From positions 17,379,479-17,443,478 of the forward strand of contig NC_036450.1 of NCBI RefSeq assembly GCF_002775205.1: DNA of 64,000 bases. Direction: 5' to 3'. This document shows positions 12,701 through 27,700 of this stretch, in pieces (the first letter of the stretch is position 1; each line of letters begins with the position of its first letter). Source of the DNA: Xiphophorus maculatus. Lineage: Eukaryota; Chordata; Actinopteri; Cyprinodontiformes; Poeciliidae. The position numbers and the translations under genes were made by a program. The notes under the pieces were generated by a model. The model made no database searches, was not told the origin of the DNA, and was given only the letters and a program-made list of their open reading frames with translations.

Positions 12701-15700
12701 TTTGGGACATAACCTTGCTGTATATGTTGACTTGTAAAACAACACCACACAACAAGTCAACCAGATATTTTTGGTACAAACACCATAACACTCCTGATAT
12801 GTCTAAGTATGCACTTACCTGATGATGCGCTGAGCGGCGTACTGATGGAGACTCCGAAACTGGGCTGACATGTTGGCAAGTGCAGCAAGACAATTGGTGT
12901 GTAGGTACTTATCCTGACAATGCACACAACACAGCAAAGAACCAGTTCACTAGATGAGTACTGACTGAGTTCTTTAGTATAAAATCTTGTCAAAAAATTT
13001 ATTTGTGTGCGAGTCTCTTTTACCCTTGTCCGTGTCATGTTGAACTGGATGGTGCGAATGACAACCAGGATGAGCAAACTTCCAAGCGAGATCTCTGTCA
13101 GTGACCTCTCTGTGTACCATGAAATGTTTTTCAACACCTGAAAGACGACAAGGGGACAGCTGTGACACGCGGCTGCTGAAAACTTTATGAATGATTGACT
13201 TTAGTGCCAGAAAGCAAAGATTTCTTTTCTTCACTTCCAGATGTGAGCTGTGGCATGCACAATAAAGTGTGTCTACCTACCACCTCATGGATGGAGCGAT
13301 TGAAGGCATCGTCCTCCGTAAGAATAAGAAGAATAATAAGGGCCATGTAGACATGGTGGGAATTTCTGTCCTCTACGTGGTAAAGGATCTCGAGGATGGG
13401 CAAAACCTGAGAAAAGATTGAGAAAGAGCTCAATATTTACACATAAAGCTTTGTAAAATTAAGTGGTATAAGGTAGAGTCAGAAAACTGATCAGCTAAAG
13501 GCCCTGGTCTACAAATAAATTCCAGATCAGACTAGAGCTGGGAATATACAGATATACAGTTATCTTCAGAAAAAGTGACTTAATAGGTTCAAAATAAATG
13601 ACTCATTTCTTGTAACAATATAAATTCATGCTGAATATTTATTTTAGAAAATTCCAAACAATTTGGGAACATCAATGGAGAAAGAAAATCCCAACGTTGG
13701 ATCAAATATCGTGTTTGAAAGACTGTATACTGTGACATAAAATAACTGGCACTGGTTCCTACCGACAGAAAGAGCACCATCTGTCACTGCACACACCTAT
13801 GCCTGTTTACTGAACCATAGTGTTTGGTCATAAATCAAACAATATCACCTCTATACCAGTTAGAACGGATAAAAAAATTACAAAGGCACTCAATGACACT
13901 AAAATTGATTTTTAACCACGGCTGTTCCTTCCACCTTCCTGAAAATATCTAACTGCTGGAATATTGATAGAATAAGAGGCATTTTATAGCTTCCCCCCAC
14001 CCACCAGATTGTCCATGTCAGTTCTTGACAGGATGTACGTCCTCATGTTGGTGTTCTGGTGGAGCAGGGTGTAGAGCAGCAGAGTGGCCTGGTCGGAGCG
14101 CTGCTGCTCACACAGAGCGGTGTACAGGCTGTTGAAATTGATCTGGAAAGTGTGAGGTGGCTCCACAGGCAGCGACGATGTGTCTACAGGAGGAAGGGTA
14201 AATATTGTGAGGATTACTACCAACACTGTTTTACTGCCATCTGGCACGAGTCATACGAGTGCTGTGCATAAGAGTTTTGAAGCTATACAGCAGAACATAG
14301 CGAATATCTTGTCTTTCGTACAGTTATTACCTTGTGTATTTCTGAAACAAGTGATAGCCTGGCGGAAGGGGTTGGGCCAGTCAGGTCCGTCTGTTAGATT
14401 GGCCAATACCAGCAGAAGCAGGAGGCTCTGATTGGATAAAGGTAAAAGATTGTTGTCCTGGTCTATCCCGGCACTATTACCAGCTCCACCAAGAGTGAAG
14501 ACACTCCACAGACCACCTAGAGAGAAAGAGAACAAATAGCACCAAGAAATATTTATCAATAGATACAAGATGTAAACATTCACACAAAGTTGATTTTTAG
14601 GATATATTGAACCATTTGAAAGAATTATATTTTACTGTAATGCTTTAATTTAATAAAAGAGAGAAATAACCCAATAAAATTGTAAGCACTTCAATTTGAT
14701 AGAAAAGGGTCTTCAAAAAGCAAACTGTTTTGGATGAAATACAGAGACACAAGTCAAAGCTAAAAAGTGACAAGAGGCTTTATGGGTTTTTTTTTATGAA
14801 ACTTGTTGACTAGAACTGACTGATTTTTAGCTAAATCAGATCCAACCAGCTATTGAGAAACCCCCAAATTTTACCTTTCTTTCAATTCATAAATATATCA
14901 AACCTAATTGCTAATTGATAGTGTTCAAACCAGAAGACTCTTTGGTGCAGAATTTATTACTGCAAGAACACTCAAAGATGGCTATTTTCAGGATCGGTAT
15001 AGAGTTTAGCATAACGTCAGAGAAAAACAGAAGAAATTGTTTTGCCTTTTTTTTTTTTTAAATTAAGGAAACTGTAGGTTGCCCCAAAATATACATAAAT
15101 CCAAGATGCTCACAACAGGAAGACTAAAAAATATATTTTGAATGAATAATTAGGGAAGCTTATCAGTGGAAATCTACCTGGTAATTTATCAGGTAAGCCA
15201 TCAATCAAATGGAAATGTGTCAACTTGATGTCCTAAAACAATCCTTGAATTTCAACATACTAAATAGGGAGCTTTCTGTTTTTGGAATAATGGTAAAAAG
15301 CAAACTATTTTAGAGAGCAAGATTCTTTATTCTGACATTTTCTCCACTTTACATACAAGTGCCACCATACCTGCAACAGAGTGAAGGTACTGATGAGGAT
15401 GATGTCAAAAGTCAAATCGAAAAGAATGAAAATGGTAAATAGTTTACAGTCAGCTGACATTAAGAAGACTGTTTAAGATCTTAAAGGATCTCTTTGTGAA
15501 ATAAGCGGATAAGGGGAAATCAGGCTAAAATTATTCATAAAGTGTTTTGTCAGCAAACTGGGTATGAACTTAAGAGGCTATTGTTTTTAAAATGCTCACT
15601 ATTGGCTTCTCATTGTCAATTAGGACACTAATGGGCTTTAGTCAAATATTTAGATCCCATTTTTACTTCTCAGGCTGGATTTTGACAGCAAAACTGGATT

Positions 15701-18700
15701 TAAGGACCAGTAAGACGTAACAGATCCAACTTAGTTCACAACTTAGTTGAAGTCAGGACTGCTTACAGGCCTGACTTCAAGCAGGACTGTAAGCAGTTAC
15801 AATACAGTGATGTGATCCAGTAAAAATATGCACAATTACTTTTTAATAGAACATGCACTCTAACAAGCAGCTTTTTAGTGCTTGGTATTTTCAAACATAA
15901 CTAAAGCTCTTTTCACGAACGTTTCCACATTATGACTGCAAATACAAGCCTCTTGTTAAAATGCCTCTGCTTTTCATAAGTCAATCTTTCAACAAGGTCA
16001 TGTCCTCCAATAATACCTGCTGACATAAATGACACTGGCATTGAGGGTCCTCTAAGTGGGAACAGCTATGCTGGTTTTAGATGCTTACACCTACTCACTG
16101 CTCTCTCATAAACTCTCTTGTTAGCTCAGATGTATGACAACAACAGGACTTTAAGGTCCGTTAGGCAATTTACGTACACTGAAATATCAAGAAGACATCT
16201 CTGTATGTGAAACGGGCTTGAAATAAATGTTCAGACATTAAACTAAAACCTTTAAACAAATAAGCAAAGAGAATGATTCCACATATACATGACAAAGGGG
16301 TAACAAAAGAAAAATTTGATAAATATTATATTGATCAAAATATTTGGTGCAACTCTGTTATTATATTTGCCATTGGTTTCTATTTAACAGCTTAGACCAA
16401 GACATTAATATTCATCTGGAGTCATGCTTCTTTCCACATGACAAAATCCAGTTCAATATTTACTCTTGTTTGGTTTTGCCTGAGGGAAGTCTGTCACTTG
16501 AGCTGCTAAACGACCTATTTTCCTCAGTGCTACATCATAAATTGTGACAGCGTTGTAGCAGAGTAGAATGCGTGCAGGAAGCTTATAGATATAATTTTGT
16601 TAAAATCGGTTCTGAGTCGGAGCCAGACATGATGCTGCGAGACCATCAGGTGTGAAGGAGTAAAGGTGCAAACACACATGTAAATAATGAGATGAAAATC
16701 TTCCTAAAAATTACATAAATAGCAGTGAAGGCTGCTAGAAATAAGTGTGTTTTGTCACATTATTGTTAGTATGACTTTGACGAAGGACTATTTGCACTCA
16801 GACTGATGTAATCACAGCAAAAGGAGGCACAATGAAGTCACACAGATCATTTCACAGCACCTGAAATTTGAAACAGCATAGAGAGTGCCTCAACAAAGAG
16901 AAACTGGAACTGCGGGACACACCGAGGGTGAGGATATTTGTTCTGCTCTGGGATCAGAGACACAGACGTCAGAATTTGTTGCAGAGTCACTAAACCGCTG
17001 GCTGTCCATGTCAGGCATCACGAGAAGCATGGGAAACATGAACACCAACGTACACAGATGACTGTCTCTGGCTCCAGTATGTCTACCTCAACTGCCTGCA
17101 CGACCAAACAGCATGGAACCAGTGACAGAGCGTTATAGATCAAGCTACTGGGTCTGAGACAAAGACAAGAGGACTTGGTGCCATCTAGAGCTGAAAGCTG
17201 GAAAATCAGAACACATATCTGTGTATATCACTAAATGCACACATGGAGGTATAATACTTGACCTAATTTATTTGCTAGCGTGCCCTTTAAAGTGATTTTA
17301 TGTGAATTCAATTCTAGTGACAAGGGAAAGAAATTCCTATCATATCTGGGCAAGAAGACATCTGACCAGAAACAGGAGTGAGAGAAAGGGAAAAGGTGAA
17401 CCAATGAGAGTGCGGATGGAGTCCTGTTCATCAGATCTCTGGCACCAGAGTGACTGGGCCAGCGGTGTCAGGGAGCCCAGTCTGGCGGCCACGCTTCCTG
17501 CACACACACGCTTTATTTCACCTTTGTGGGTGCTGTTTTGTTATCCGTCTGGCTTGGTGCCCTCTCCCTGTCTGCCTGCACGGCACATGAACTAAATAAG
17601 GTTACAAAGCTTAGGCTGTAGGACGGCATACAGGAGGAAAGACGAGTCAGGAAAAGAAAAGTAGTGATACGATGAATGTCAGAATTTGGGAGTATTGACG
17701 ACAACTTATGATGAGACAAAAAACAAACAAAAAACAGAATACTGTTGGCATGGGATGTTCAAATTGTGGTTCTTGTTACCATTTCAACATATGACATTTT
17801 GCATCTGCAAATGACAGCAAAACTTTCTAGACTGCAACGTTTTAGGTACAATGCATTCAAAGTCAGATTACCACTTATGTATGTCCTTTATCCTTCCAGC
17901 TGACATAGAGCTCAGTGATCAATATCTTAAAGCTTAATAAATCTCAATCAATATATTTAACACTGATGTGTTTTTTAATCTTGTGCAGATTTTATATCAA
18001 GGTAAACCAAGGTTTTAAAAAGTCAAAGGTTTTGAAACTGCTAAAACATTTTGTAATGCTGATGTTCCTACAGCCTAAAATCCCTTTTAGAGATGGGATA
18101 GAAAGTCAGAATGACTTGTTTTCTGTGGCTCAATGAATCACATAGTAAAACAGTGCATCCTCCACCTCCCCTGCCCTTGATGTGGATTGCCTCCAACCTG
18201 GCTGAAAGAAGGTTTTTACATGCTTCTTTGCCCCAAGTGACAGAAAAATTCACTACTTGGACCACTGTTGGAGAAAAACATAGAAAACAGGGTTTGGAAA
18301 CTAAAATAACACACAACCAAATCACTTGTATAACGATAACTCTAATAAAACTATAGTTGACAAGCAGCAAGTTGGCTATAGATCATTGGAAAATATAAAC
18401 TTCAGTCAATTGGCGTGTTGCAAGTTCAAATTCAGCTTCTTCCACCACACAGCAAAGTTTCTGTAATTTACCGATTGAGCATCAAGGTTTTAAAGCTCTT
18501 TTAGGCTACTGTTTGATTAGAAAGAGGTCATATTAGTTCAGTGTATTAACTGTTTACAACCAGTTAATCAGTCGGCAGCAGGTTGACCACTGGAGCTGAT
18601 AATCTGACTTAACAAACTTGTACATTACAGCTTGGTCTTCTTGTGTTACTGGACAGAGCAGAATGTTATTCACAATAAAGACTAGACAAAAATATCAAAT

Positions 18701-21700
18701 GTAATTGGTGTTTCTAAGTTTTTGCTTTAGTCAACATCCAAATTATTACAATGTATACATATGGTAATACATACACTTAAGTCCAAATTCATTCATACCC
18801 AAGTAGATTTAGCTTTAAAGTACTCTTTAAATATAATTTCAATTTCTCTCATCTGACTTGCAATTCTGCTAAAGTTTTGGAGTAGCCAGAATCACCACTT
18901 GAGAGCTTTATGTTAGAGTGATTTCCAGGAGACCTTCCAACCTCAAGCACCTGGAATTCAAAGGAAAGTCATCAAAATACCACTGGAAACATGCAAAACG
19001 CTTGTCAGCAAGAAGACAAAATGTAAACATAATTTTTTTTTTTTTTTAAATCATTGATGCTCGTTTTAAAATGACATAACTTTAGTGAGATGCACATCTC
19101 ATTCCCCATCACAACGAACCTTCTTTACAATACGGTAATTTTAAATCTGCCAGGGGTACAAATGATTTATGCTTAAGTTTATGTCTTAGTATTTTGCTTA
19201 AAAGCTAATAATTATATTTTTTCTCTTGTAAATATAAAATCATAATGTACATTTTGTACATTAGTGTCTTATAGTATTTGTAGTGTCTTATAGTATTTGT
19301 GCAAATACTATGATATCATGAAACCATCTTATTTTTACTAAAGATTATAATACTGTGAGAACTACATGTTGACTAAAGGCTAGACTGTAGGAGATTGAAG
19401 TAGTTTAGATGTTTACACTATACAAGTTAAAATCTTGAGTATTCTCTGCAACAGTAGTAAATACGCACCAAAAAGCAGAGTTCAATAGAATACAAGGCCG
19501 TCTATTCTTAATGAGTCTAAGTTTTAGGTCATTGTGTCCAAATTAAAGTTTTATGTAATCTCCTTGTGACTGTAGAAAACCTTTACTCTAATTAAACAAC
19601 CAATCCTAAATCCCATCTCCCATCTAAATGTTAGTGAAAATATTTCCATTACATACCATTTCAGTTCAAATTAAGCAGACATAAATATTGGTAATATTTA
19701 CTCAATGTCTGTTTTTTTGTCTGTTGTAGTTATTTAAAAAAATAAGTCCACAACAAAACAGTGGATAAAATGAACACAACAGTAAAAATAAACTAGGGTT
19801 GGGACAGATTGGCAAGACATTAAACTATGCTGCAATACAGGCAGAGGAGTGAATTTCTGGTGGACAAACACAATGTACCAATTCTTTACTTGCATAACAG
19901 CAAAAGAAACAGAACATCAGAGCTTCAGGCCAAAGTCTTGGCCAAGCATGAGGAGAAGAAACACACACGCATATTCCAGAGATGCAATGATTATCCAAAA
20001 CGGCATGCTCTCTACTGCTGATAAACTCTTTTGGATATCAGATATTTAAATGCAAAAAAACACTTGTTAAAGAGAAAAACAAAATCCAAACACATCTCAT
20101 CAATCCACAGTCTTATAATAGATGCCAAACAAATCAAATCTTAACACAATGACATCCGGACAAAAAAATCTTAATGATATTTTAAAATATGATCCGATTG
20201 ACAAATGACACACACAGTCAATATAAGAACTGTGATTTTGTGGCTCTGTTATGAACTATTCTTTTAGAGGGAAAATGGCTACAGCGCTTCATAAACATTT
20301 CGCATGGAGTTTGATCAGAAATGACACTGATGTTTTCGATAGTGTATTTGTAATTCTGTGAAAACCTTCTCACACACTTTACTGGCATTGCACTTTAGAC
20401 AGTAATGCGGGACATTTGACTCATCTTTTTGTGTCTAGACTGAAATATCTGAGAGATTTCCAAGACACTGACGTTTCTGCCTTTCAGCAAGAAGCAACAA
20501 ACACACTCCATCAACAGTACTGATGGATTCCTTTAGAATTAAGTGCAGACATTCAAAACCAACCAAAAGATGAAGTGTAAGAACCCTTTGTATTGCTCAA
20601 GGCTTTTAGTCTCAAATGATATTTCGAATTAAAAAAAAAAAAAAAAGATACATCTTGGTTATGCTTTTGGTTTTATTTCTTAGTACCACTGATAAGGATG
20701 TCAGTGATAAAAAAAAGTGAAATTAATGTTTAAAAATTCCGAGTTGTCATTAGGGTTCAAGGATCTCTTTGTACATGCTAAGAGGCATGAAGAAAACCTT
20801 ATAAAAGAAAAAAATATTACATTTTTATTACATTTTTTGGTATAGCACAGTTTTTTCAAATAATTTCTATTGATTATTTATGTACATAAAAATTAAGCCC
20901 AGAATTATTCAAAAACCCTGGCAAGTGTAGATATAAAGTAGTCTTTTGCATTTATAACACGTTTCTTCGGAATAGCAGAAATGTTAACATTTTCTAACTC
21001 TCGACCTGAATCAGAGGAGAAAGCTAAAAATTTGGGTAATGGCAAAGAGGCCTTTCAGTCTAAAAACCTTGGAGATCTTCAACAAAGGTAAATCATCACA
21101 AAACAAGCAGAAACATGCCTCATTATATCAAGAAAAGAATTAGAAAAAATCTCCATCTCTAGATCTGCAAAGCTAGTGGAAGAGTACCACAAAGACTTTC
21201 AGCTGTGATGACAGCAAAAATAACAAACATGCCACACCTTTTAGATAGTAATTTGGAAAGGGGAAAAAGATCCACTTGCATCCAAAATAAATAAAAATCA
21301 TCATATAAAATCCCCCCCAAAAAAGCCCTTCGTGCCGCCTTCATAAGTAGTATTTTTACACTGCAAAAACATACAACAGTGATTCATTATAATCACATAG
21401 GAAAACATCCATTTGTTGTAGATTTTCCACATCTCCTGATGCTTTTAATCATTTGACACAGAGAAAGAAAACAAGTGTTCTTTCTGAGCTTTAGGCATAA
21501 AAGAGTTTGTGTCTTTGTCGGCCCCTGTGTGTGTGCATAAGGGAGGCGTCTGCAGACAGACAGGCTCTAGGGGATTACAGAACAGGACAGGGGACCATAA
21601 CTCATCAAGCCGATCAACTGGCCACAGACAGACAGGCTGGGCTGAATGGTGATTGCTCACTGATAGGAATCTGCAACCAACAACCAACAAAGAGCATATA

Positions 21701-24700
21701 TCCGTGGGGGAAACCCTGCCCTATTCTCACATTCAAACAAACATTCAATACACACACACAGACCTTTCCAAGCAGGCCGAAATACTCAAACTATGCTTAT
21801 TCTTGACGCATCACTCTCATCCACATAAATCAGATTTCTCTGACTCTTTGATTACAAGCAGAAATAAGAACTCAATTTAATTTACACTACAGCTTTGCCT
21901 TAGCAAATTAACAATTAATGCCAGATATGTGATTATGCTTATGAAAGTACCCAGCATGTGACCCCAATGTCTTCTTGGAACATGTCTTAGGCCTGCAGGA
22001 GCCAAAAACTAATTTACAAGAAACAGCTTGAAAAGGGGGAAAAAAAACATAATTAAATTGACTAATTATTATTTTCATTTTTAGGTCATAGACCACAGAT
22101 TTAGAGGGAGAACAAAACTAAGACTACCAGAAAAAAAATTGCAATAAAAAAACTCAATGATAAGATCTAAATTGAAACCTTGCATTATTTAAAAATAGTT
22201 ACATTATCAGTCTAAAACCTTATTCCTTTGTAAACCTGGATATGAACCAAGTTATGAATGAAAAAATGCCTCAACTGTTTTGTTTCAGGGCACTTCTATT
22301 ATTTAAGACTGTGTACATACTTGCCACCCCAGATGCCAGCCCATAAAGAAGGCCGCCTTCAGCTTTCGGCTCAAAGATGTGGGCTGTAGGAGGAGGACAC
22401 TTCTCCTGCCTGATGAAGTTATAAAGCAAGGTCTTCACCAGTCGACTAGTCAGCTCCAAACTATGGGAACGAGAAGAAAACAGGTCAAATCAGTAATCTG
22501 TCATGTTGCATTTTAACCAATAAAATGCAAAATTTTCTAAAGATGTTGCATCATCTAACAATGGAAATACAAACCTCAGGGTATGTCTATACCAGCCTGA
22601 GAATACATTTTTGAGTTTTCAAGTCTTTTGACAAATTCTCTTAAATTTTGGTCTGGATTTTGACTTGACCTTTGGGCAGGTAAAATTACCCAGAGGTGAC
22701 TGATTACCAAGTGTTAATTAGGTGACGTCTGAAAGTAATTGACTGCAATGGATTTTATTTAGGGACATTAAATGTAATGTGGCTAATTACAGTATATGTG
22801 TAAGTCAGGCTGTTTAGATTTCCATTTGCAAAGTCAAGTTTAATTTTCATTTCTGCTTTGGGTTCTATTCTTTTGTCCTTCACATCAAATTCCAGTAAAA
22901 TAAATAAAAGTTTGTGTTTAATAAAGGTCAAGAAACATGAACACCTTAACTATGAATTACAATAATTACATCCTTCTTAAGCAGCTGGCAAGGGTCCAAC
23001 TTCCTCAGCACATAAGAATTTTAAAAAAAAATCCGAAAATAAATTATATCTTTCAGAAAATGTCTAGTTGTCCCAATAAATGTTATTTTTGGACCATGTG
23101 TCTAGAGCTTTAAATATTGCTTTTTGTGTATAACAAATCTACTGAGTCCCAGGGTTTCTAGCTATTTCCAAGTACAAGACAGTTTTAACACTATTTGTTC
23201 GTACATTGATTGTGCTGCATGATCAATTTAGAGGAATCTAAAACGATTATGCAATGCAATATAGAAGAGCATACAGACTATAGGCCACACGCCTCCTCCA
23301 GACCCAAAACAGAAACTCTTTTTATAATCAGTTTCATTAAACCTTTGCATAAACTTTGGGTTCAGAGTCAAGTTAACAATACTTTACAGTAAAACAATGA
23401 ATGCACTTCTCACCATCGTCCCTTCATGATGTGCTGGTATATTAATCCATCTCGGAGGATGTCTTTGTGGAAGAGTTGATAGGAGAAGAATATCAGTAAC
23501 GTTGTCACTGCTTCAAACAGAATGCTGTAGGTGATGTCACTGCAGGATTAGGAGCACAGAGTTTCAGGAATGATTACCATTTACAAGATACGCAAAAATC
23601 ACCCGGTTAATTGAATCATCTGATATTAAGCTTTGCAGACAACAGTCAGCGCTGACACTTGAGTGGTTGATAGGAGACTTAGATTTCTTTTTCAAATCGC
23701 TGAGCAAACCATATGTAAACTCCACCTGATCACTATAACACTCTTCAGTACTGAAGTTGCTACTGAAGGAAGAAGAGTGAAATCTATTATCAGTGCCAAA
23801 ATAAAGTTGGGGAATGCCAAAACCTATTTAAAAGGTAACTGAATGGCTGACAGGACATCTGTTTATGTGTGTTTTACAGAGGTTTCACATAGTTGACAGA
23901 GGTGCAAATTGACATGGAGCCTATTTAGGAAGACACCAGCAGACTGAACATCTGAAAGAAAAGTTGCTGTTTTATTATTCTGAGCTTTCAGATCCTGTCA
24001 ACCACTTAACATGCTACATTTATAAACGTTTGCAAGCCTTTGGGAAATCTCAGAGTTAAGATGAGACTTTACATTCTGAAGGGATATTTGCATTTAGTTG
24101 CACCAACTGTGCTACTTATGCTAATCACAAATATTTAAAAAAGTCAATTTAAACTATGATCTCCACATAATTCAACAAAAATGAGCTCTTCACAACCAAA
24201 CAAGAAAATGATGCTTGCATCCAACAAAAAAATCTGAAATAAGAAAACCATTTCCCTTATTGAATGATATCAAATGAATATAAATAGGAAACTTGTCAAA
24301 ATTTTAAAAGAAATAAAGTATGTCTTGAACTTAAAGACCTGACAGACTTCTAAATAATCTGCTTGAACAAAATATAGATTTTAAAGCTCAAATTTATGCT
24401 TATATGTTCCTGAATTCCACTGCATGATTTTCCATTGATTAAGCAAATAATTTACAGGGAACCTATCAGTAAATGGATAATAACATATTCTTTTTTGTAC
24501 CAGTCAATAAGCCAGTATTTGATCAACGGCTTCTGCTTGCTCTATATTGGACTGAAAAAAAAGAACCATCCATCTCTCATGTGAAACAATGATACAAAAG
24601 GTGCAGAAGTCTGCTGGAGATTTGGAGAGACTACACCAAAAGAATGGCCCGATTCCCAAAGCAGCAGCACGTACGGAGGAAATGGGCCGACAGCCACAAA

Positions 24701-27700
24701 GTGGCGAAGGGAAGAAAAACAGGGAGCCTTTAAGCTTGAAACAATGAATAATGTTGGAATGCTGAATGCATTTATACAAGAGCCAGGTTTTGATGTCCAA
24801 AGACAACTGAAAAAAAAATAATAATAGTGAATAAGGGGCATTGAAAAGAAATGAGTTAGACAGAAGACAATGTCAAAATTGACCCAGTACAGACATGAGA
24901 TTAGAAAAAAAGTGGACACTGCAGTATTGAGGAAATACCAAATGTCAGCCGGTTTGTGAGAACTGGTTTGACATGGCTAACAAGCCTCTGTGGAGAGCAA
25001 AGGGGATGTGTGCAGAGCTGCAGTCTCCCTGTATGTCTTGTAGACTGTCAGTCAAATAATTCACCCATTGATGAGCCACCCACTCAGTGAAATATTCCCT
25101 CATTAATTCAGAGAGTTAGTGTGTGCTCTGCCCAGTGGGAGTAAAGGCTGATTTTATTTTTCAAACATTATGTTCTCTTCTCTCCCACTCACTGGAAACG
25201 TTCATGAACTTTCATTTCAAGCCTTTTCGCTGCACCTCTACATCACTTTCTCTTTGCCTTCAGATGTTTCTCACACATAATTTCCTTTTTTTTATTTCAC
25301 AATTTATTTTGTTCCCAGCTTTTACCTCTAGCTTGCTGGTGCAGCTAGAGGTAAAAACAACAACGGTTTTTCTTTTTCTTAGGCTATAAGAAGTGAAAGA
25401 TCAAGGATGGGACTAAAGACAAATTAGTGACAAAAAGAACTATTACTAGTTTAAAGAGAAATTTTCAAAATACTTCTGTAGTCACACGTCAAACTTACCA
25501 TTAATAGTTACAAACCTTTTAATGGTAATTATCAAAAAGGGCACTTTTGATAAGAGCACTAGAGGATATTGCCATTCATAATACAGACGCATGTTTCTCC
25601 GACACTCATATCCTCACATGCTCGGATATACTTACAGCAGGGGCACTTCAACAATCAGGTGAACGAGATTCAACAACAGCTCCTCCAAGAGGTCCTCACT
25701 CCCAGCTTCTAAAACAATAATTTCTAATTAAATAACTACTTAGATCAAACCACCATACAAAGCAATGGAGGGAACACATGCACATCTGAGTTTTTATTCA
25801 ACATAATTCCTTGTGAACACAATTCCCTTTGTTTAAGTGCAACTGAATGTAAAAAATATTCACAGTTATGTTATCGATTCATAAATCAATACATTTTTTG
25901 ATTCACAATCACTGCTTTCCTTAGATTGTTGTAATAATATAGCTTAAACTAATACTTTAAGCTATTTTAGATCGTTATCTCAATATTTACAGCTCAGTCT
26001 GATGGAGCTCACCTCCACAGGAGCCTGGCGCCCTCTCCTGGAAGGAGAACTGTTGCTGCAGCTCCTCCTCGCTCATCTCTCTGATGAAAACCTTCACCAG
26101 GCAGCGAATCATGAACAGTGCATTATGTGCCTGCCAGATGAATAATTGACTGTGGCAGAAAGACAAAACAGAAACAAATCACAATATTTTGCAGTTTATT
26201 TTATCCATATATTTATTTAACACTTAAGTTTAAGCAAAGAAATTTTGTATCAGGATGAGGAAAAAAGCAACAGGAGTGAAATGAGCAAGAATCACCAGAC
26301 GGTTCATGAGTCTGTTTGCCCTGGTTCTAATGGGCCTGTAGCGCCTGCTAGAGGGCAGCAGGAAAAACAGGTGGTATGTGGGATAAAATGATTAACACAA
26401 AGTTTATTTCAACAAAGTTGATCATTCAAAACACAGATGTTGCTGTATGAAACATAGACAATGTAAAATGTAAAAGGAGTGGAACAGAAATTATCCAATA
26501 GATAGACTGAAACTGTTACAGTCCACAATTTACGTTTGCTTCAAAATGAATTTGAGGAAGTGGCAGAATGACAAACATAATAAAAAGCTTAAGCTTTAAG
26601 TTACCTTGAGGTTTAAATTACTTAGGCACCAATAATCTGTGGATTATCGGTGCCTAAAACTTGTGCTTAGTTAGTAACTGTGGAGTTTTTATACACAGAA
26701 TTAGCATTTCTCTCATAGGAAACAACAACAGTGTTCATATCCCCTGTCATCTTTAATGCAATGAGACAAGTTTGTTTTTTTTGTTTTTTTTTACTCAGAC
26801 ATGCTCTCATACTCACTCCTGGCATTCTGTAGAAATTTTCAGCTCCTTGGTTCTGCCCAGAAAAACTCTCACAAGAGCACCAAAGTTTCCCGTCCTGGGA
26901 TTGTTTTGAACTGAAGAAGGAAAAAAAAAAAAGATAAAAACCATAAAACAATTAAAAATTGCAGAAGGAGTACACAAAGATAAAATTCATATAAAGTGCT
27001 CATTTTCCCAACATAAAAATGCAGCTGTGATGTAAACATCCAACATACTGAGAGTCTTGGCCAGTGGGATGACAGCCTCTTCAAGTAACTTCGAGTCTCC
27101 ACTGTGAAATTTGAAAATGAAGGAAAAAAAAGATTTTATTAAAGCTACACTCTGTTAGAGCATAATATTTTACAAAGGTTATATTCTGAACCTTTTCTTT
27201 CTGAAATAAGTAGCTGATAAGTCACATTTAAAAAGATGATGTTTTGCATTTCCCCGTCTGAGTGTAAAACATTGTTTTGGTTACTCCATGATGCTGCATA
27301 TGTAAATCTAAAAGGTTTTCATATATATCTAGCCTATTGCCTTCAAAGAGAAGATGCAGCAGGGCCCACTACAGGAGAAAATTAATTTCTTCAACCATTC
27401 ACCCAGCCGAAGGCTAAGATGCAACAAAAAAAAAAAAAAAAAACTTTACAGGAATCTTAAGGATCCCCAAGACTTTTGGAAAAATATTCTCTGGACTGAT
27501 GAGGGCAAATTTGAACTTTTTGGAAGTTGCTCCAAAAGTTACACTTTACATGAAGAACGCTGTGCCCAAGTCAAACATACGAGTGTCAATGTGATGGTTC
27601 GGGATTGTTTTGTTGTTACAGGACCTAGATGTCATACTCAATGTAAGCCTGCAGTTTAATTTATGCCAGAAGAGAAGTGACCAGCTATCAGTTTCTGACC

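Larger units (their letters stand above)
9748..12818. other. dym intron 13, with MITE, direct repeat and SINE
   Basis: No coding sequence was recognised. It contains a MITE (10823-11146), a perfect 37-bp direct repeat (10510 and 11193), and a tRNA-derived SINE (12169-12396). A short GT run lies at about 11889-11903. Confidence 0.75.
14517..22320. other. dym intron 8 (7.8 kb), no gene recognised
   Basis: This is the largest intron fully inside the window. It contains two family-A repeat copies, a Tc1-like fragment, an interlocked inverted repeat at 15747-15797, a 19-bp tandem duplication at 19262-19299, and A- or T-runs near 15046, 19030 and 20631. The open frames at 16938-17595 and 18068-18370 have no recognisable domain and look accidental. 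Confidence 0.75.

Noticed and set aside
17302..17595. Open frame of 97 codons in dym intron 8
   Set aside because: No family recognised; inside an intron without matching splice sites.
24504..24919. Overlapping minus-strand open frames of 100 and 125 codons
   Set aside because: No recognisable domain, low-complexity Phe/Ser-rich composition, no fit with dym splice sites, and they lie inside an intron.
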